A stretch of DNA of 46,943 nt from Promethearchaeota archaeon (GTDB taxonomy: Archaea; Asgardarchaeota; Lokiarchaeia; Sigynarchaeales; SOKP01): the NCBI GenBank assembly GCA_016839845.1, contig JAEOTL010000217.1, positions 1 to 46,943 on the forward strand. The letters run 5' to 3'. The notes beneath the pieces were generated by a model. That model ran no database searches. It was not told the origin of the DNA and was given only the letters and a program-made list of their open reading frames with translations. Position numbers and translations under genes: made by a program. Positions 1 to 8,846 of this stretch are shown here, piece by piece; position 1 is the first letter of the stretch; every line of letters begins with the position of its first letter.

Positions 1-636
1 ATTATTTTGAATAATCATATCAAAGATTTCGAGAATATTTGAGAAGTAATATTCCTCGGTTGAACCCGAAATCTCAAAGTCTAGTAAATTTACATCAGGG
101 GCGATACCAATAACCATATCCTCTTTATCTCTGATTTGATTCCCTATAATGCTGGCCATAACCGTACCGTGTGAAATTGTATGCTCATTCATTTTGAATG
201 ATGTGGTGCTTCCCTGGACACTATATCGCGAAACATTAGATACAGAGGAAAAATTATTATTTACTCCGTCATCAATAATTCCAACTGTTATATTTTTACC
301 CGTATAAGAGATTTGGGAATGTTTTACTCTACTTAATTCAAATATATCGTTTATTTCCAAAAGAGAGAGGAAAACTTGCTGATCTTCTTCAATTTGTCGT
401 ACTAATTCATCTTTACTAAATTTCAAAATCTGACTTTCATTTAACTTTACGCTTATTGAAGGAATAACGTTGAATTTCTTTACTATTTCCAGATCTTTAT
501 TGTTTGAAATAAACTCCTCTCGCTCTGAGATTTTTTCAAAGGAAAGAATTACGCTATAATTTTTACCTTTTGATGACACTTCTTTCGTTTTTTTATTGAG
601 TATTGTTTCTAAGAGATGGTAGATTTTGTCTGACAT
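1..636 (-). CDS. Subtilisin-like (S8) serine peptidase, N-terminal part; cut by the window edge
   Basis: The reading frame is open from an ATG at 636 down to base 1 (212 codons, no stop), so the C-terminal part with the catalytic serine lies outside. Residues about 25-92 look like a subtilase I9-type propeptide (inference from the alternating hydrophobic pattern). Next comes the aspartate motif TVGIIDDG, with catalytic Asp near 122, and then the histidine motif SHGTVMASIIG with His at 156. GIAPDVNLLDFEIS then matches the usual subtilase strand after the His helix. There is no signal peptide or N-terminal membrane helix, so the enzyme is probably cytoplasmic, unlike most subtilases. It lies 25 bases downstream of the ADH synthase gene on the same strand and may be co-transcribed with it. 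The family call is solid; the substrate is unknown. Confidence 0.85.
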   Translation of the reverse strand, partial: MSDKIYHLLETILNKKTKEVSSKGKNYSVILSFEKISEREEFISNNKDLEIVKKFNVIPSISVKLNESQILKFSKDELVRQIEEDQQVFLSLLEINDIFELSRVKHSQISYTGKNITVGIIDDGVNNNFSSVSNVSRYSVQGSTTSFKMNEHTISHGTVMASIIGNQIRDKEDMVIGIAPDVNLLDFEISGSTEEYYFSNILEIFDMIIQNN

Positions 637-661
637 TATTTTACCGTTATCAAGCACTGAA

Positions 662-1477
662 TTATTCAAATTTATATTCTTTTAACACTTCTTCGACGGT
701 ATAATTTTTATGTACTATTTTTGAAAGAGCTTCGACCATCTTTGTAGGATCTCTAGATTGAAATACATTTCTCCCAAACGCTACTCCTGCACCTCCAGCT
801 TGTATTGAATCATAAACCATTTGTAATAATTCAGGAGTTCCATCATGCTTTGGACCACCCGCAATGATGACAGGAATATGTTTTACACCCTTTACAATGT
901 ATTCGAAAGATTCAATGTCACCTGTGTAATTTGTTTTCACCATATCAGCACCTAATTCTACACCTACTCTAACCGCAGTGTTTACAACTTCGGGAGCATT
1001 TTCATCCTTGATTTTTTTCCCTCTAGGATACATCATAGCAATTATCGGTACACCCCATTCTCTAGCAGCTTCTATAGCAAAGCTAGCATCTTGGAGCATC
1101 TTCGGTTCTTCTTCTGCTCCTATGTTAATATGAATTGAAACAGCATCGGCTCCCAATTTTAATGCTCTTTCAACGGAACAAACTAGAACTTTTCTGTCGG
1201 GATCTGGCGCTAAATCCGTAGCGGCAGATAAATGGATTATTAACCCAATATCTTTTCCATATTGCCTGTGTCCTGCACCTACCATTCCAGAATGCATTAG
1301 CACTGCATTTGCTCCTCCTAAAGCGACTTTATCGACCATTTCAGCAACATTTTCCAATCCCTTAATAGTACCAAGTGTTAATCCGTGGTCCATTGGGATG
1401 ATTATCGTTCTTTTAGTTTTCCGGTCAATAAATCTCTCGCTTCTTATACTTTTTCCAATATTCAACGTAAATTTCAA
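662..1477 (-). CDS. 2-amino-3,7-dideoxy-D-threo-hept-6-ulosonate (ADH) synthase / archaeal class I aldolase
   Basis: This is a 271-residue TIM-barrel aldolase of the archaeal DhnA/ADH-synthase family. ADH synthase makes the first intermediate of the archaeal route to 3-dehydroquinate and so to aromatic amino acids. Visible landmarks are IIPMDHG (Asp30), IAMMYPRG (Tyr150) and [10 protein letters not shown] (Schiff-base Lys181). These sit at a constant offset of three from the residues I recall for the Methanocaldococcus enzyme (Asp33, Tyr153, Lys184). The phosphate-binding end IAGGPKHDG...[13 protein letters not shown] is intact. The start is a TTG at 1477; family members begin close to the IGKSIR segment, so a TTG four codons later is also possible. 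A fructose-bisphosphate aldolase of the same family is the main alternative. No other shikimate gene is nearby. Confidence 0.85.
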   Translation of the reverse strand: MKFTLNIGKSIRSERFIDRKTKRTIIIPMDHGLTLGTIKGLENVAEMVDKVALGGANAVLMHSGMVGAGHRQYGKDIGLIIHLSAATDLAPDPDRKVLVCSVERALKLGADAVSIHINIGAEEEPKMLQDASFAIEAAREWGVPIIAMMYPRGKKIKDENAPEVVNTAVRVGVELGADMVKTNYTGDIESFEYIVKGVKHIPVIIAGGPKHDGTPELLQMVYDSIQAGGAGVAFGRNVFQSRDPTKMVEALSKIVHKNYTVEEVLKEYKFE

Positions 1478-1612
1478 TCCAGCATTTAAATTAAGTTTAG
1501 ACTGTTCATTATTAAATAAAAATTTATTCTATTTTAGATTACTGCTTGGAAAATTAAATGATTTTGGAACTCTGAACTGAAAAGGTTACTCAAAAATTAA
1601 GGAGTTGTTTGA

Positions 1613-3184
1613 TTACCAAGGTCTTCGAATAGTTGTAGATCTACTCATTTCTGATTTATCTGGGAAATCTAGATTATAATGTATTCCTCTGCTTTCTTTC
1701 CTTGAAATAGCACTTACAATTATGATTTTAGCGACTGTTGCTAGATTTCTTAATTCTACCAGATTTTTTTCAATCTTGAAATCCCAATAGTATTGATCGA
1801 TCTCATCTAAAAGAAGATTAATTCGATTTTTAGCTCTTTGTAACCGCTTATCTGTTCGAACGATACCAACATAATTCCACATAAATCTTCTAATTTCATC
1901 CCAATTTTGACTCAATACGACTGCTTCTGTAGAAGGCACAGCATTCCCTGGTTCCCATTCTGGAAATTCATTGAGCTTCAAAGTTTGGATATTCTTAGCT
2001 AAATGATTGGCACATTCATAAGCTGTGACTAAACCTTCCAAAAGTGAATTACTGGCTAACCGATTTGCTCCATGCAATCCGGTGCAAGCAGATTCCCCAA
2101 TTACATAAAGCTTTTTAACTTCTGTTGATCCATTGATATCTGTTTTTACACCACCACAACAATAATGTGCTGCAGGAACAACTGGGATTGGTTGTTTAGT
2201 TATATCTATATTAAAATCCAAGCAAGTACTATAGATTCCAGGAAAATGACTTTTAATAAAATCAGAATCTTTATATGACGCAATATCCAATAAGACATAA
2301 TCATCTCCAGATCGTTTTAGTTCTGCATCAATTGCTCTAGAGACGATATCACGAGGAGCCAATTCTCTATCGGTGTGGTATTCATCCATAAACTCATTTC
2401 CCCTGATATCTTTCAATTTAGCCCCTTCTCCTCTCATAGCTTCGGTGATCAAAAATGACTTTGCATATGGATGGTAAAGGCAAGTCGGATGAAATTGATA
2501 GAATTCCATATTTGCAATTGTAGCTCCTGCACGATATGCCATAGCAATTCCATCTCCTGAGGCAATATCAGGATTAGTCGTGTAAAGATATATTTTTCCA
2601 GCACCACCCGTAGCTAATATAGTTGCTCTAGCTGCTATATTATGGATCTCTTGACTCTCTTGATCTAATGCATATACACCATCGCATCGAAGATTTCCCT
2701 CGAATAAATCTACTGCACACCATTTCTCCTTAATTTCAACATTATCTAATTTTTTTACAGCATTAATTAAAGCTAATTCGATTGATTGACCTGTTTGATC
2801 ATTGACATGAAGGACACGTCTTACAGAATGTCCTCCTTCTTTCCCAAGGTCGTATTCACCACTTTCATTTTGCGTAAATTCTACACCAAGATCAATTAAA
2901 TCTTGAATTCTCTCGGGAGCTTGAGTAATTATTTTTCTCACGACTTTTTCTTCACAAAGACCATCTCCAGCAATAACAGTATCTTGAATATGCTTCTCAA
3001 AATCATCATTGTTGTTCCATACACACGCAATTCCTCCTTGTGCATGGTATGTACTGCTTTCTTGCAACGCTTCTTTAGTTAATAATAAAATATTTGTTTT
3101 TGGGAGGATCTTAGATAAATAATAGATTATGGATAATCCAGATATCCCACTTCCGATGACTAAAAAATCGGTTGTAAGTTTCAA
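1613..3184 (-). CDS. nadB: L-aspartate oxidase NadB
   Basis: NadB oxidises L-aspartate to iminoaspartate with FAD, the first step of de novo NAD synthesis; NadA, not in this window, would use the product. The 523 residues match the family length. The N-terminus carries the dinucleotide-binding motif VIGSGISGLS (glycines at 11-16). ATGGAG, FHPTCLYHP with RGEGAKL (residues about 230-256) and GANRLASNSLLEGLV follow in the order typical of the fumarate reductase/succinate dehydrogenase flavoprotein fold. HFPGI and the C-terminal helical domain with ESRGIH are also present. The start is a TTG at 3184; no ATG lies between it and the FAD motif, so it is forced. The gene stands alone. Fumarate reductase is less likely because the length and the C-terminal ESRG(I)H segment fit NadB. 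Confidence 0.92.
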   Translation of the reverse strand: MKLTTDFLVIGSGISGLSIIYYLSKILPKTNILLLTKEALQESSTYHAQGGIACVWNNNDDFEKHIQDTVIAGDGLCEEKVVRKIITQAPERIQDLIDLGVEFTQNESGEYDLGKEGGHSVRRVLHVNDQTGQSIELALINAVKKLDNVEIKEKWCAVDLFEGNLRCDGVYALDQESQEIHNIAARATILATGGAGKIYLYTTNPDIASGDGIAMAYRAGATIANMEFYQFHPTCLYHPYAKSFLITEAMRGEGAKLKDIRGNEFMDEYHTDRELAPRDIVSRAIDAELKRSGDDYVLLDIASYKDSDFIKSHFPGIYSTCLDFNIDITKQPIPVVPAAHYCCGGVKTDINGSTEVKKLYVIGESACTGLHGANRLASNSLLEGLVTAYECANHLAKNIQTLKLNEFPEWEPGNAVPSTEAVVLSQNWDEIRRFMWNYVGIVRTDKRLQRAKNRINLLLDEIDQYYWDFKIEKNLVELRNLATVAKIIIVSAISRKESRGIHYNLDFPDKSEMSRSTTIRRPW

Positions 3185-3355
3185 GTGTTTTCAGTGTTTC
3201 TATTTCTTTTAAATAAAAAATTATTATAAATTACCGATTATAACATTAAAATTTTGTTCCTTTAATAATTTAAGAAATAGATTTTTTTAAGACAGTTAAT
3301 TTAATTAAAACTAATTTCCTTTAATGCTTAAAGTTCTTATTGAATTTTTATAATT

Positions 3356-3859
3356 ATGGCTAAGATTAAATATATTCTTTTTTATTGTGCGGGAAATACA
3401 TGCCGGAGTCCTTTTGCTGAAGCTTACGCAAAATGGCTTAAAGAAACAAGGTTTAAAAATGAATTAAAAGAGGTTGTATTTGATTCCGCGGGAATTTATC
3501 ATTATTATAAAACTGCTCAACCAGGAACAATAAACTATTTAAAATCGATGGGAATTAGCATTAATGATTTCAAGACAAAATTAATTACTGCTGAACTGTT
3601 AGAAAAACAAGATCTGTTGTTAGGATTTGAAATAAAGCACCATATTAACAAAGTCAACAGAAAATTTAAAGAACTTAAGAACTTGGAGTCAAAAAATTTC
3701 TTACTTTTAGAGTATGCGGGAGAAACGAAGAATTTGGAGATTCCCGATCCCTATAGGTTAGATCAAGAAGATTACAATAAAATTTTGAAAAGAATCGAAG
3801 ATGGAATTCTTACTGTAATTTTAAAGATTATCAATATTAATAGAACTGAAGAAGACTGA
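3356..3859 (+). CDS. Low-molecular-weight protein-tyrosine-phosphatase / arsenate-reductase-fold protein
   Basis: A 167-residue protein with the LMW-PTP signature at its N-terminus: FYCAGNTCRSPFAE, giving the C-x5-R loop with nucleophile Cys11 and Arg17. The general-acid loop is PDPYRLD (Asp131). The length fits the family. A second cysteine, Cys16, sits inside the phosphate loop. The family dephosphorylates phosphotyrosine (or phosphoarginine); thioredoxin-type arsenate reductases share the fold. The gene is followed five bases later by a paralog, so the two form one unit. No kinase or ars gene lies beside them, so the substrate cannot be told. Confidence 0.85.
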   Translation: MAKIKYILFYCAGNTCRSPFAEAYAKWLKETRFKNELKEVVFDSAGIYHYYKTAQPGTINYLKSMGISINDFKTKLITAELLEKQDLLLGFEIKHHINKVNRKFKELKNLESKNFLLLEYAGETKNLEIPDPYRLDQEDYNKILKRIEDGILTVILKIININRTEED

Positions 3860-3864
3860 TAATA

Positions 3865-4347
3865 GTGAATCGTATAAAACATATTCTATTCATATGTTTA
3901 GGCAATACTGCCAGATCGCCTGCAGCTGAATATCTCGCGAAAGATTATTGTGAGAAAATGAATGTGGAATTACAAATTCAGAGTGCTGGGTTTATAAACG
4001 CTTTTTCATACATGCAACCTGAATCGAGAAAATATTTGGATTCTAAAGGGATTGATCACTCAAGCTTTCGACCCCAATTAATCAATCATAGATTACTGGA
4101 AAAACAAGATTTAATTCTCACAATGGAAGAGTCACATAAGGATGAGATCCTATCCAATTATACGAATATCGAAGAATTGGAGAAAAAGGTTTATACCCTA
4201 AGGGAATTTAATGGGGAAAGTAAGGATCTCGATATAATTGATCCTTACTATACTTCCAATGAAACTTATAATCACGTTATGAAGCTTATTGATAGAAATA
4301 TAAAAGAAGCTGTTCAGAAAATTATTCAAATTAATGAATCTTTTTAG
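3865..4347 (+). CDS. Second, paralogous low-molecular-weight protein-tyrosine-phosphatase
   Basis: A 160-residue paralog of the preceding gene. It shows ILFICLGNTARSPAAE, the C-x5-R loop with Cys11 and Arg17, and IIDPYYTSNETYN with general-acid Asp126. The P-loop serine after the arginine is kept, so both catalytic parts look functional. The start is a GTG at 3865, five bases after the upstream stop; translation is probably coupled or at least co-transcribed. The two proteins differ clearly outside the catalytic loops, so the duplication is old. Cys16 of the first copy is replaced by alanine here, which suggests different redox sensitivity (inference). Confidence 0.84.
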   Translation: MNRIKHILFICLGNTARSPAAEYLAKDYCEKMNVELQIQSAGFINAFSYMQPESRKYLDSKGIDHSSFRPQLINHRLLEKQDLILTMEESHKDEILSNYTNIEELEKKVYTLREFNGESKDLDIIDPYYTSNETYNHVMKLIDRNIKEAVQKIIQINESF

Positions 4348-4401
4348 ATATAATTTTGATATTCTGTTCTCATATCAACAACATATTAAATTGAGAATTA
4401 A

Positions 4402-4412
4402 GTTTTATATAG
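4402..4412 (+). promoter_or_regulatory. Possible TATA box
   Basis: The A/T stretch around GTTTTATATAG lies about 75 bases before the preferred ATG at 4486 and about 35 bases before a possible TTG at 4444. It is the most TATA-like string in this gap. It is a composition-based guess only. Confidence 0.3.
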
Positions 4413-4485
4413 ATCTACATATGATATTATTAATTAGTATTAATTGAGTTTTTTAACTATTTTTTCATGGCTGGGGTATTTTAGA

Positions 4486-5016
4486 ATGGACGATCAAATA
4501 AAAGAAATAAATGACCGAATCAAAAATCCAATTGAGAATATTAATTCTGAAAAGGGATTTGAAGTTCTCACAGAAAGCCTTGTATACAAAGTATATGATA
4601 TTTTCGGGAGAAATGTCTTACTTTCCATACTATATCAGACCGGATCTTTCCCAGGAGAAGTTATTGCGGAAAGAATTAAACGAGAATATGGTAAGGAAGA
4701 ATTTGAGATAATAGAAGCTATAATTATATTAATGGATGAATTGAAAGATTATTATTCAGTACAGATAAGGGAAATTCATCAATTTGAGGATCAATACAGA
4801 GTTATCATAGAAAACAGTTGTTTTTTACGGGAACCAATTAAGCATAGAGAAAAACTCAAATTTGGTAAAGCTCTCTGCCGTATTAATAAAGCCTATTTTG
4901 AAATAGCATTCCAGAATTTACTCGGGGATAAAATCAAAAAAATTGAAATTAATTTCCTCCATAATGATGAAGTTAACGATGTATGCGTTGAAGAAATTAA
5001 TTTTTATACAAAATAA
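4486..5016 (+). CDS. Small protein of unknown function, possibly V4R/Bet3-like fold
   Basis: I start the gene at the ATG at 4486, giving 176 residues (MDDQIKEINDRI...). A TTG at 4444 would add 14 mostly hydrophobic residues, which look like read-through of the leader. The sequence is predicted to be helical at first, with a GRNVLLSILYQTG segment near residues 40-55. A beta-rich C-terminal half follows, with cysteines in NSCFLREP, KALCRIN and NDVCVEEINF. The spacing of glycines and cysteines recalls V4R/Bet3-type ligand-binding domains common in Asgard genomes, but I cannot confirm this. It has no membrane segment. It follows the two phosphatases in the same direction, but about 140 bases away. 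Confidence 0.6.
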   Translation: MDDQIKEINDRIKNPIENINSEKGFEVLTESLVYKVYDIFGRNVLLSILYQTGSFPGEVIAERIKREYGKEEFEIIEAIIILMDELKDYYSVQIREIHQFEDQYRVIIENSCFLREPIKHREKLKFGKALCRINKAYFEIAFQNLLGDKIKKIEINFLHNDEVNDVCVEEINFYTK

Positions 5017-5048
5017 AATGAAAAAAATTTAAAAAAAATCTTCTTTAA
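5017..5048. terminator. A/T-rich convergent intergenic terminator region
   Basis: Only 32 bases separate two convergent stop codons. The A runs and the TTCTTTAATT stretch would give U-rich transcript ends mainly for the minus-strand gene, in the hairpin-free archaeal style. Confidence 0.4.
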
Positions 5049-6176
5049 TTAAGAGTGCTGAGCACTTAAACCCCAATACCTTAGCGCAGAGATTAATTCC
5101 TCTTTTCCTATGAATCCGATAAGCTCTTCATTATCCCTTCCTTGTACAACAATAATGTGAGGAGGCTTAGTTGATTGATTTAGTTTTTTCATAGCATCTT
5201 TACCTGTTTTATCATCACTGATTTTAGGAAATTCTGATAGTTTTCTCATAACATAACCAACAATAAATTGTGACCTTTGCTCCATAGGAATTGGTTTTAT
5301 ATCTTCAATATGTACAATACCTACAATCCCAACTCCTTTAAAAACAGGAAAGTACGATTTTCTATAGGGAATAAAATATTCTCTCACCGCATCACTTATT
5401 AGCATCTCAAAAGGAATTTCGAGATTACGTTGAGGAATATAGAGAATTTCATTAACACTAATGTTTGAAAGAGTAAGTTCATTCAACGTCTGTATATATG
5501 ATTGCTTTGCCGCGGATCTCAAAAAAGATCCCATTATAATTAACCAAATTCCATTTATTAATCCGGACGTAAAAATTTGGAAAACACCAAAAATCATTAA
5601 ACCATACCCAAAACCAACTCCTATTTTAGAAGCAGTTTTTGTAGCTGAAATCACGTTCTTTCTACGCCACCAAATAAATGCTCTTAATATCCTTCCTCCA
5701 TCGATTGGGAACGCAGGAAGTAGATTAAAGATTCCAAGGCCTATATTTGAAATTCCGGAATAGAACAATGTAACCAAGAGAAAAGTAGGGATAGATAATG
5801 GTAAAATAAACATTAACATCATAAATCCCCCAAATATTAGACTTGATAAAGGTCCAACGATTGCAATCAATACTTCTGATTTGGGAGTTCTTGGTTCTTC
5901 TTCAATCTTTGAGACGCCGCCAAATAGATAAAGTTCAATCTCTGATACATTGAGTCCAAATCTCTGTGCCACTATTGAGTGACTAAGTTCATGGAATAGA
6001 ATCGAAAATAGTATTATTAATCCATTTAATACACCCACTATTATGAACTCATATAAAGAAGCCCCAGGTATCACCGCAGCATAAAAGCTTGTTGCATAAA
6101 AACCTACTAAGGCTATAATAAACAATGTTGATAAATGGAGTTTTATTTCGATTCCTTTAATTTTCGCAATTTTCAC
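5049..6176 (-). CDS. Site-2-type membrane metalloprotease (M50) with C-terminal CBS pair
   Basis: A 375-residue polytopic membrane protease that would cut substrates within the bilayer. The zinc site is visible: FHELSHSIVAQRFG (HExxH at residues 62-66) in the second or third membrane helix, and NLLPAFPIDGGRILRA (about 151-165), which supplies the aspartate ligand. Hydrophobic helices lie at about 15-35, 43-62, 103-147 and 185-215. From about residue 230 the protein is soluble and fits two CBS motifs (SVNEILYIPQRN..., VGYVMRKLSEFPKIS...), known in this subfamily to bind adenine nucleotides and gate activity. The start is a GTG at 6176. No obvious substrate, such as an anti-sigma factor, is adjacent. 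Confidence 0.9.
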   Translation of the reverse strand: MKIAKIKGIEIKLHLSTLFIIALVGFYATSFYAAVIPGASLYEFIIVGVLNGLIILFSILFHELSHSIVAQRFGLNVSEIELYLFGGVSKIEEEPRTPKSEVLIAIVGPLSSLIFGGFMMLMFILPLSIPTFLLVTLFYSGISNIGLGIFNLLPAFPIDGGRILRAFIWWRRKNVISATKTASKIGVGFGYGLMIFGVFQIFTSGLINGIWLIIMGSFLRSAAKQSYIQTLNELTLSNISVNEILYIPQRNLEIPFEMLISDAVREYFIPYRKSYFPVFKGVGIVGIVHIEDIKPIPMEQRSQFIVGYVMRKLSEFPKISDDKTGKDAMKKLNQSTKPPHIIVVQGRDNEELIGFIGKEELISALRYWGLSAQHS

Positions 6177-6563
6177 TTTTTAACCTCATATAGAAATCAT
6201 TGGTATCATAGAGAACAATACTATACGCTCTATAACATCGATTTCTAATTATACTACAAAAATTGGGTAATTAAATCCTATTGGTTAATTATGGAATGGG
6301 AATTGATACTTAGGATTATAAAAAAAAGAAGATCTGAAGAACTCTTTATATTTAAAAAGGTATTATTTAGTTTCTATTTCCTATTTTGTTAAGCTATGTT
6401 GAGAGTAATCCTGAAAATGACATGCTAAGATACTCATTTGCATCACCCAAATATTGCTTTTAAAATATAAAATGTCAAAAATATAAAAAAAAATGTATCA
6501 TTATTTAGATTACATTTAACAAAATAAAATCTAATTTTATACTGAAAAAGTTGAAAAACAAAA
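6177..6563. other. 387-base divergent intergenic region with nested hairpin
   Basis: No credible gene is seen. It separates the minus-strand M50 gene from the plus-strand dehydrogenase, so it should hold both promoters. It contains a nested inverted repeat (6191-6247, listed separately). A/T runs near 6465-6545 could hold the TATA element of the dehydrogenase. Confidence 0.6.
6191..6247. repeat. Nested inverted repeat (two-part hairpin) upstream of the M50 gene
   Basis: TAGAAATC (6191-6198) pairs perfectly with GATTTCTA (6240-6247). Inside it ATAGAG (6208-6213) pairs with CTCTAT (6228-6233). It starts 14 bases upstream of the M50 start codon, so it would lie in the leader or promoter of that gene. 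Confidence 0.5.
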
Positions 6564-7736
6564 ATGGTTGACATTAAAAATGTTGTAGTAGTTGGTGCCG
6601 GTCAAATGGGTCATGGGATCGCTCAGATGTCTTTGCTTGCGGGATACAATGTTACTTTAGTAGATATCAATGACGATTTAGTTAATAAAGGCTGGGGTAA
6701 AATTGACGCGGGCATGAAAAAGCTCGAAACTAAGGGAAGCTTACCTGAGGGTGCAACTGCAGGTAGTCTAATGGCTAATTGTAAAAAATCCACCGACTTA
6801 GCTTCTGCCGTAAAAGATGCTGACTTGATGATCGAAGCTGTGGTAGAAAGAATGGATATTAAGAAACAAGTTTTCAAAACTTGCGGAGATAATGCTCCTG
6901 GTCATTGTATTCTTGCGTCAAATACATCAACGATGAGTATTACTGAGATCGGAAAAGACTCTGGGAGACCAGATAAGTGCATCGGTATGCATTTTTTCAA
7001 TCCCGTTCCACTAATGCGCCTAATAGAGGTTATCTATAGCGATAATTCATCTGATGAAAGTGTAGATAAAGGGATAGAATTTGCTGAAAGCGTCCCCTGT
7101 CTTCGAGGAAAACGATACGTGCCAAAAGTTTTAAAAGACAGACCCGGTTTTATCTGTAATCGTGTAACAGCTCCAGCTCAGATTTATCAAAATTATGTGT
7201 TTGATAAAGCTGCAGAAGAAGGTTTTTCTTGGGATCAATTGGATAATGATAGTCGGGGTGGTCCTATGTCAGTAACAGTTTTAGCTGATTACGTAGGTAT
7301 TGATGTGCTATATCATGGGCAAATGTATTACTCTGAGACACTTTCCCCTGATTTTGCTCCCGGAAAAGTAATAACAAAATTGTTTAATGAGGGAAACTTA
7401 GGAGCTAAAACCGGTCAGGGATTTCGTGATTGGACGAAAGGACGACCACAACCAGATAAATCGGCTGGAAAAGCTAAGTTATATAACCTCAAATATCCAC
7501 TTGCTATTATGTTGAATGAAGCTTGTCGTGTATTAGAAGAGGGAATTACACCTAGTTGGAAAGTTATTGATGATACCCTAATGGCAGGTATGAATATGCC
7601 CGGTCCTATGGCGGCAAACCAAACGACTTGGGAAAGACAGGTAGCCGTTTTAGAGGAACTTGTGGAATTAACAGGTAAAGAATACTTTAAACCTTGCGAA
7701 TTATTAAGATCCGGTAAATGGGTTGAATGTAAGTAA
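6564..7736 (+). CDS. 3-Hydroxyacyl-CoA dehydrogenase
   Basis: This enzyme converts 3-hydroxyacyl-CoA to 3-oxoacyl-CoA with NAD in fatty-acid beta-oxidation, or the reverse in butyryl-CoA-type synthesis. The Rossmann motif is VVGAGQMGHG (11-16), with Asp34 at the end of beta 2, typical for NAD. EAVVE (91-95), LASNTST (118-123) and GMHFFNPVPLMRLIEVI carry the catalytic His143-Glu155 pair. After the first C-terminal helical domain (KDRPGFICNRV ... LGAKTGQGFRDW) there is a further domain of about 90 residues (KYPLAIMLNEACRVLEEG...). This makes 390 residues, longer than the single-domain type of about 285 and resembling the doubled C-terminal domain of FadB-type proteins. The next gene downstream is an enoyl-CoA hydratase. 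Confidence 0.92.
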   Translation: MVDIKNVVVVGAGQMGHGIAQMSLLAGYNVTLVDINDDLVNKGWGKIDAGMKKLETKGSLPEGATAGSLMANCKKSTDLASAVKDADLMIEAVVERMDIKKQVFKTCGDNAPGHCILASNTSTMSITEIGKDSGRPDKCIGMHFFNPVPLMRLIEVIYSDNSSDESVDKGIEFAESVPCLRGKRYVPKVLKDRPGFICNRVTAPAQIYQNYVFDKAAEEGFSWDQLDNDSRGGPMSVTVLADYVGIDVLYHGQMYYSETLSPDFAPGKVITKLFNEGNLGAKTGQGFRDWTKGRPQPDKSAGKAKLYNLKYPLAIMLNEACRVLEEGITPSWKVIDDTLMAGMNMPGPMAANQTTWERQVAVLEELVELTGKEYFKPCELLRSGKWVECK

Positions 7737-7739
7737 CCC

Positions 7740-7783
7740 TTTTTTCTAATTTCTTCTTTTTTTTCTTTTTATTTTAGTTTTTT
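7740..7783 (+). terminator. T-rich terminator after the dehydrogenase gene
   Basis: The stop codon is followed at once by a long pyrimidine stretch with several runs of five to eight T. This is the hairpin-free pattern of archaeal intrinsic termination. Confidence 0.6.
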
Positions 7784-7838
7784 GTAATCCAAATCCTACT
7801 GCTGAAGATTGATCTATTTGAAAATTTTTAATTCTACA

Positions 7839-7850
7839 AAAAATATAACT
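7839..7850 (+). promoter_or_regulatory. Possible TATA box of the enoyl-CoA hydratase gene
   Basis: AAAAAATATAAC lies about 80 bases before the ATG at 7927. A GGTGAT ribosome site at 7915-7920 sits six bases before the start, so a leadered transcript is plausible. Confidence 0.35.
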
Positions 7851-7926
7851 AGTTATCTTTAAGCAACATGGTTAAAGAAATAAAATTATTAGAAATGAAA
7901 TTAACCAATAATTTGGTGATAAAAAA

Positions 7927-8757
7927 ATGTCAGAAAAAGAATTTAAAGATGTGTTAGTTGAAAAAGTAGAAGATGGGAATTATGCGGTTATTTCAATTAA
8001 TAGACCTGATAAATTAAATGCACTTACAACTGATACGTTGAGAGAAATCTATGAAGCTATGGAACAATTTGAAATTGATAGTAGTATAAGGTGTGTAGTT
8101 CTTCGGGGTACTAAGAATATTACCAAAAAGGCTGCATTTTCTGCAGGAGCAGATTTAGCAGCAGGTATGGGAAAAGGCTTAAAACCGAATATTCCATCAC
8201 ACATGGCTTTAGCGATGCAACAAAAACATAAATATTATGATTTAATTGAGCAATTTCCAAAGCCTGTCATCGCAGCTGTAGATGGCTATGCATTCGGGGG
8301 TGGATGTGAATTATCCCTTGTTTGTGATATCATAATCGCCACCAAACGGTCATTCTTTGGATTCCCTGAAATTGCTCGGGGGATATTTCCCGGAAATGGC
8401 GGAACTCAAAGAATGGTGAGACACATTGGATTAGCAAGAGCTCTGAAAATGTGCTATTATGGCGAGCGTGAATCAGCTGAAACAATGTTTAATTGGGGAT
8501 ATGTATCATTTCTCTGTGATGATGGAGATGATTTTGAAAACCTTATTCATGAAAGAGCTTCAATGCTAGGAAATTCAGCTACTACAGCCTTATTCTGTAT
8601 TAAGAAGGCAGTAAAATTTGGATCCCAGGTACCCTTACAGATTGGAAATATTTTCGAAATGCTAGGTTTCGGTGTTAATTCCGGTTCAAAAGATGTTAAT
8701 GAAGGTATTATGGCATTCTTACAGAAACGAGATCCTAAATTCACAGGAGGGATGTAA
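7927..8757 (+). CDS. Enoyl-CoA hydratase (crotonase family)
   Basis: Adds water to trans-2-enoyl-CoA to give 3-hydroxyacyl-CoA, the substrate of the dehydrogenase encoded just upstream. The 276 residues show the whole crotonase pattern. INRPDKLNAL starts the fold and FSAGADL forms the first oxyanion-hole strand. FGGGCELSLVCD carries Glu128, and FGFPEIARGIFPGNGGTQR carries Glu148. Both glutamates needed for hydration in rat crotonase (Glu144 and Glu164) are therefore present, so real hydratase activity is likely. A GGTGAT ribosome site precedes the ATG. The gap of 190 bases with a T-rich terminator suggests the two genes are transcribed separately although related in function. Confidence 0.92.
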   Translation: MSEKEFKDVLVEKVEDGNYAVISINRPDKLNALTTDTLREIYEAMEQFEIDSSIRCVVLRGTKNITKKAAFSAGADLAAGMGKGLKPNIPSHMALAMQQKHKYYDLIEQFPKPVIAAVDGYAFGGGCELSLVCDIIIATKRSFFGFPEIARGIFPGNGGTQRMVRHIGLARALKMCYYGERESAETMFNWGYVSFLCDDGDDFENLIHERASMLGNSATTALFCIKKAVKFGSQVPLQIGNIFEMLGFGVNSGSKDVNEGIMAFLQKRDPKFTGGM

Positions 8758-8773
8758 TTTATCCCTTCATTGA

Positions 8774-8788
8774 TTTTTTTTTTTTTTT
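8774..8788 (+). terminator. Fifteen-T terminator
   Basis: An unbroken run of 15 T begins 17 bases after the hydratase stop codon. This is a strong archaeal-style termination signal on the plus strand. Confidence 0.7.
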
Positions 8789-8846
8789 AAATAATTTTTA
8801 AAAATGTCTTTTAATATTAGAGATAAAGGCATTTAGTTTTAAGATT

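Noticed and set aside
4444..4485. Longer start (TTG at 4444) for the small unknown protein
   Set aside because: It would place 14 mostly hydrophobic, aromatic residues before a normal hydrophilic start at ATG 4486. Since the TATA-like element is upstream of both, it is not excluded, only less likely.
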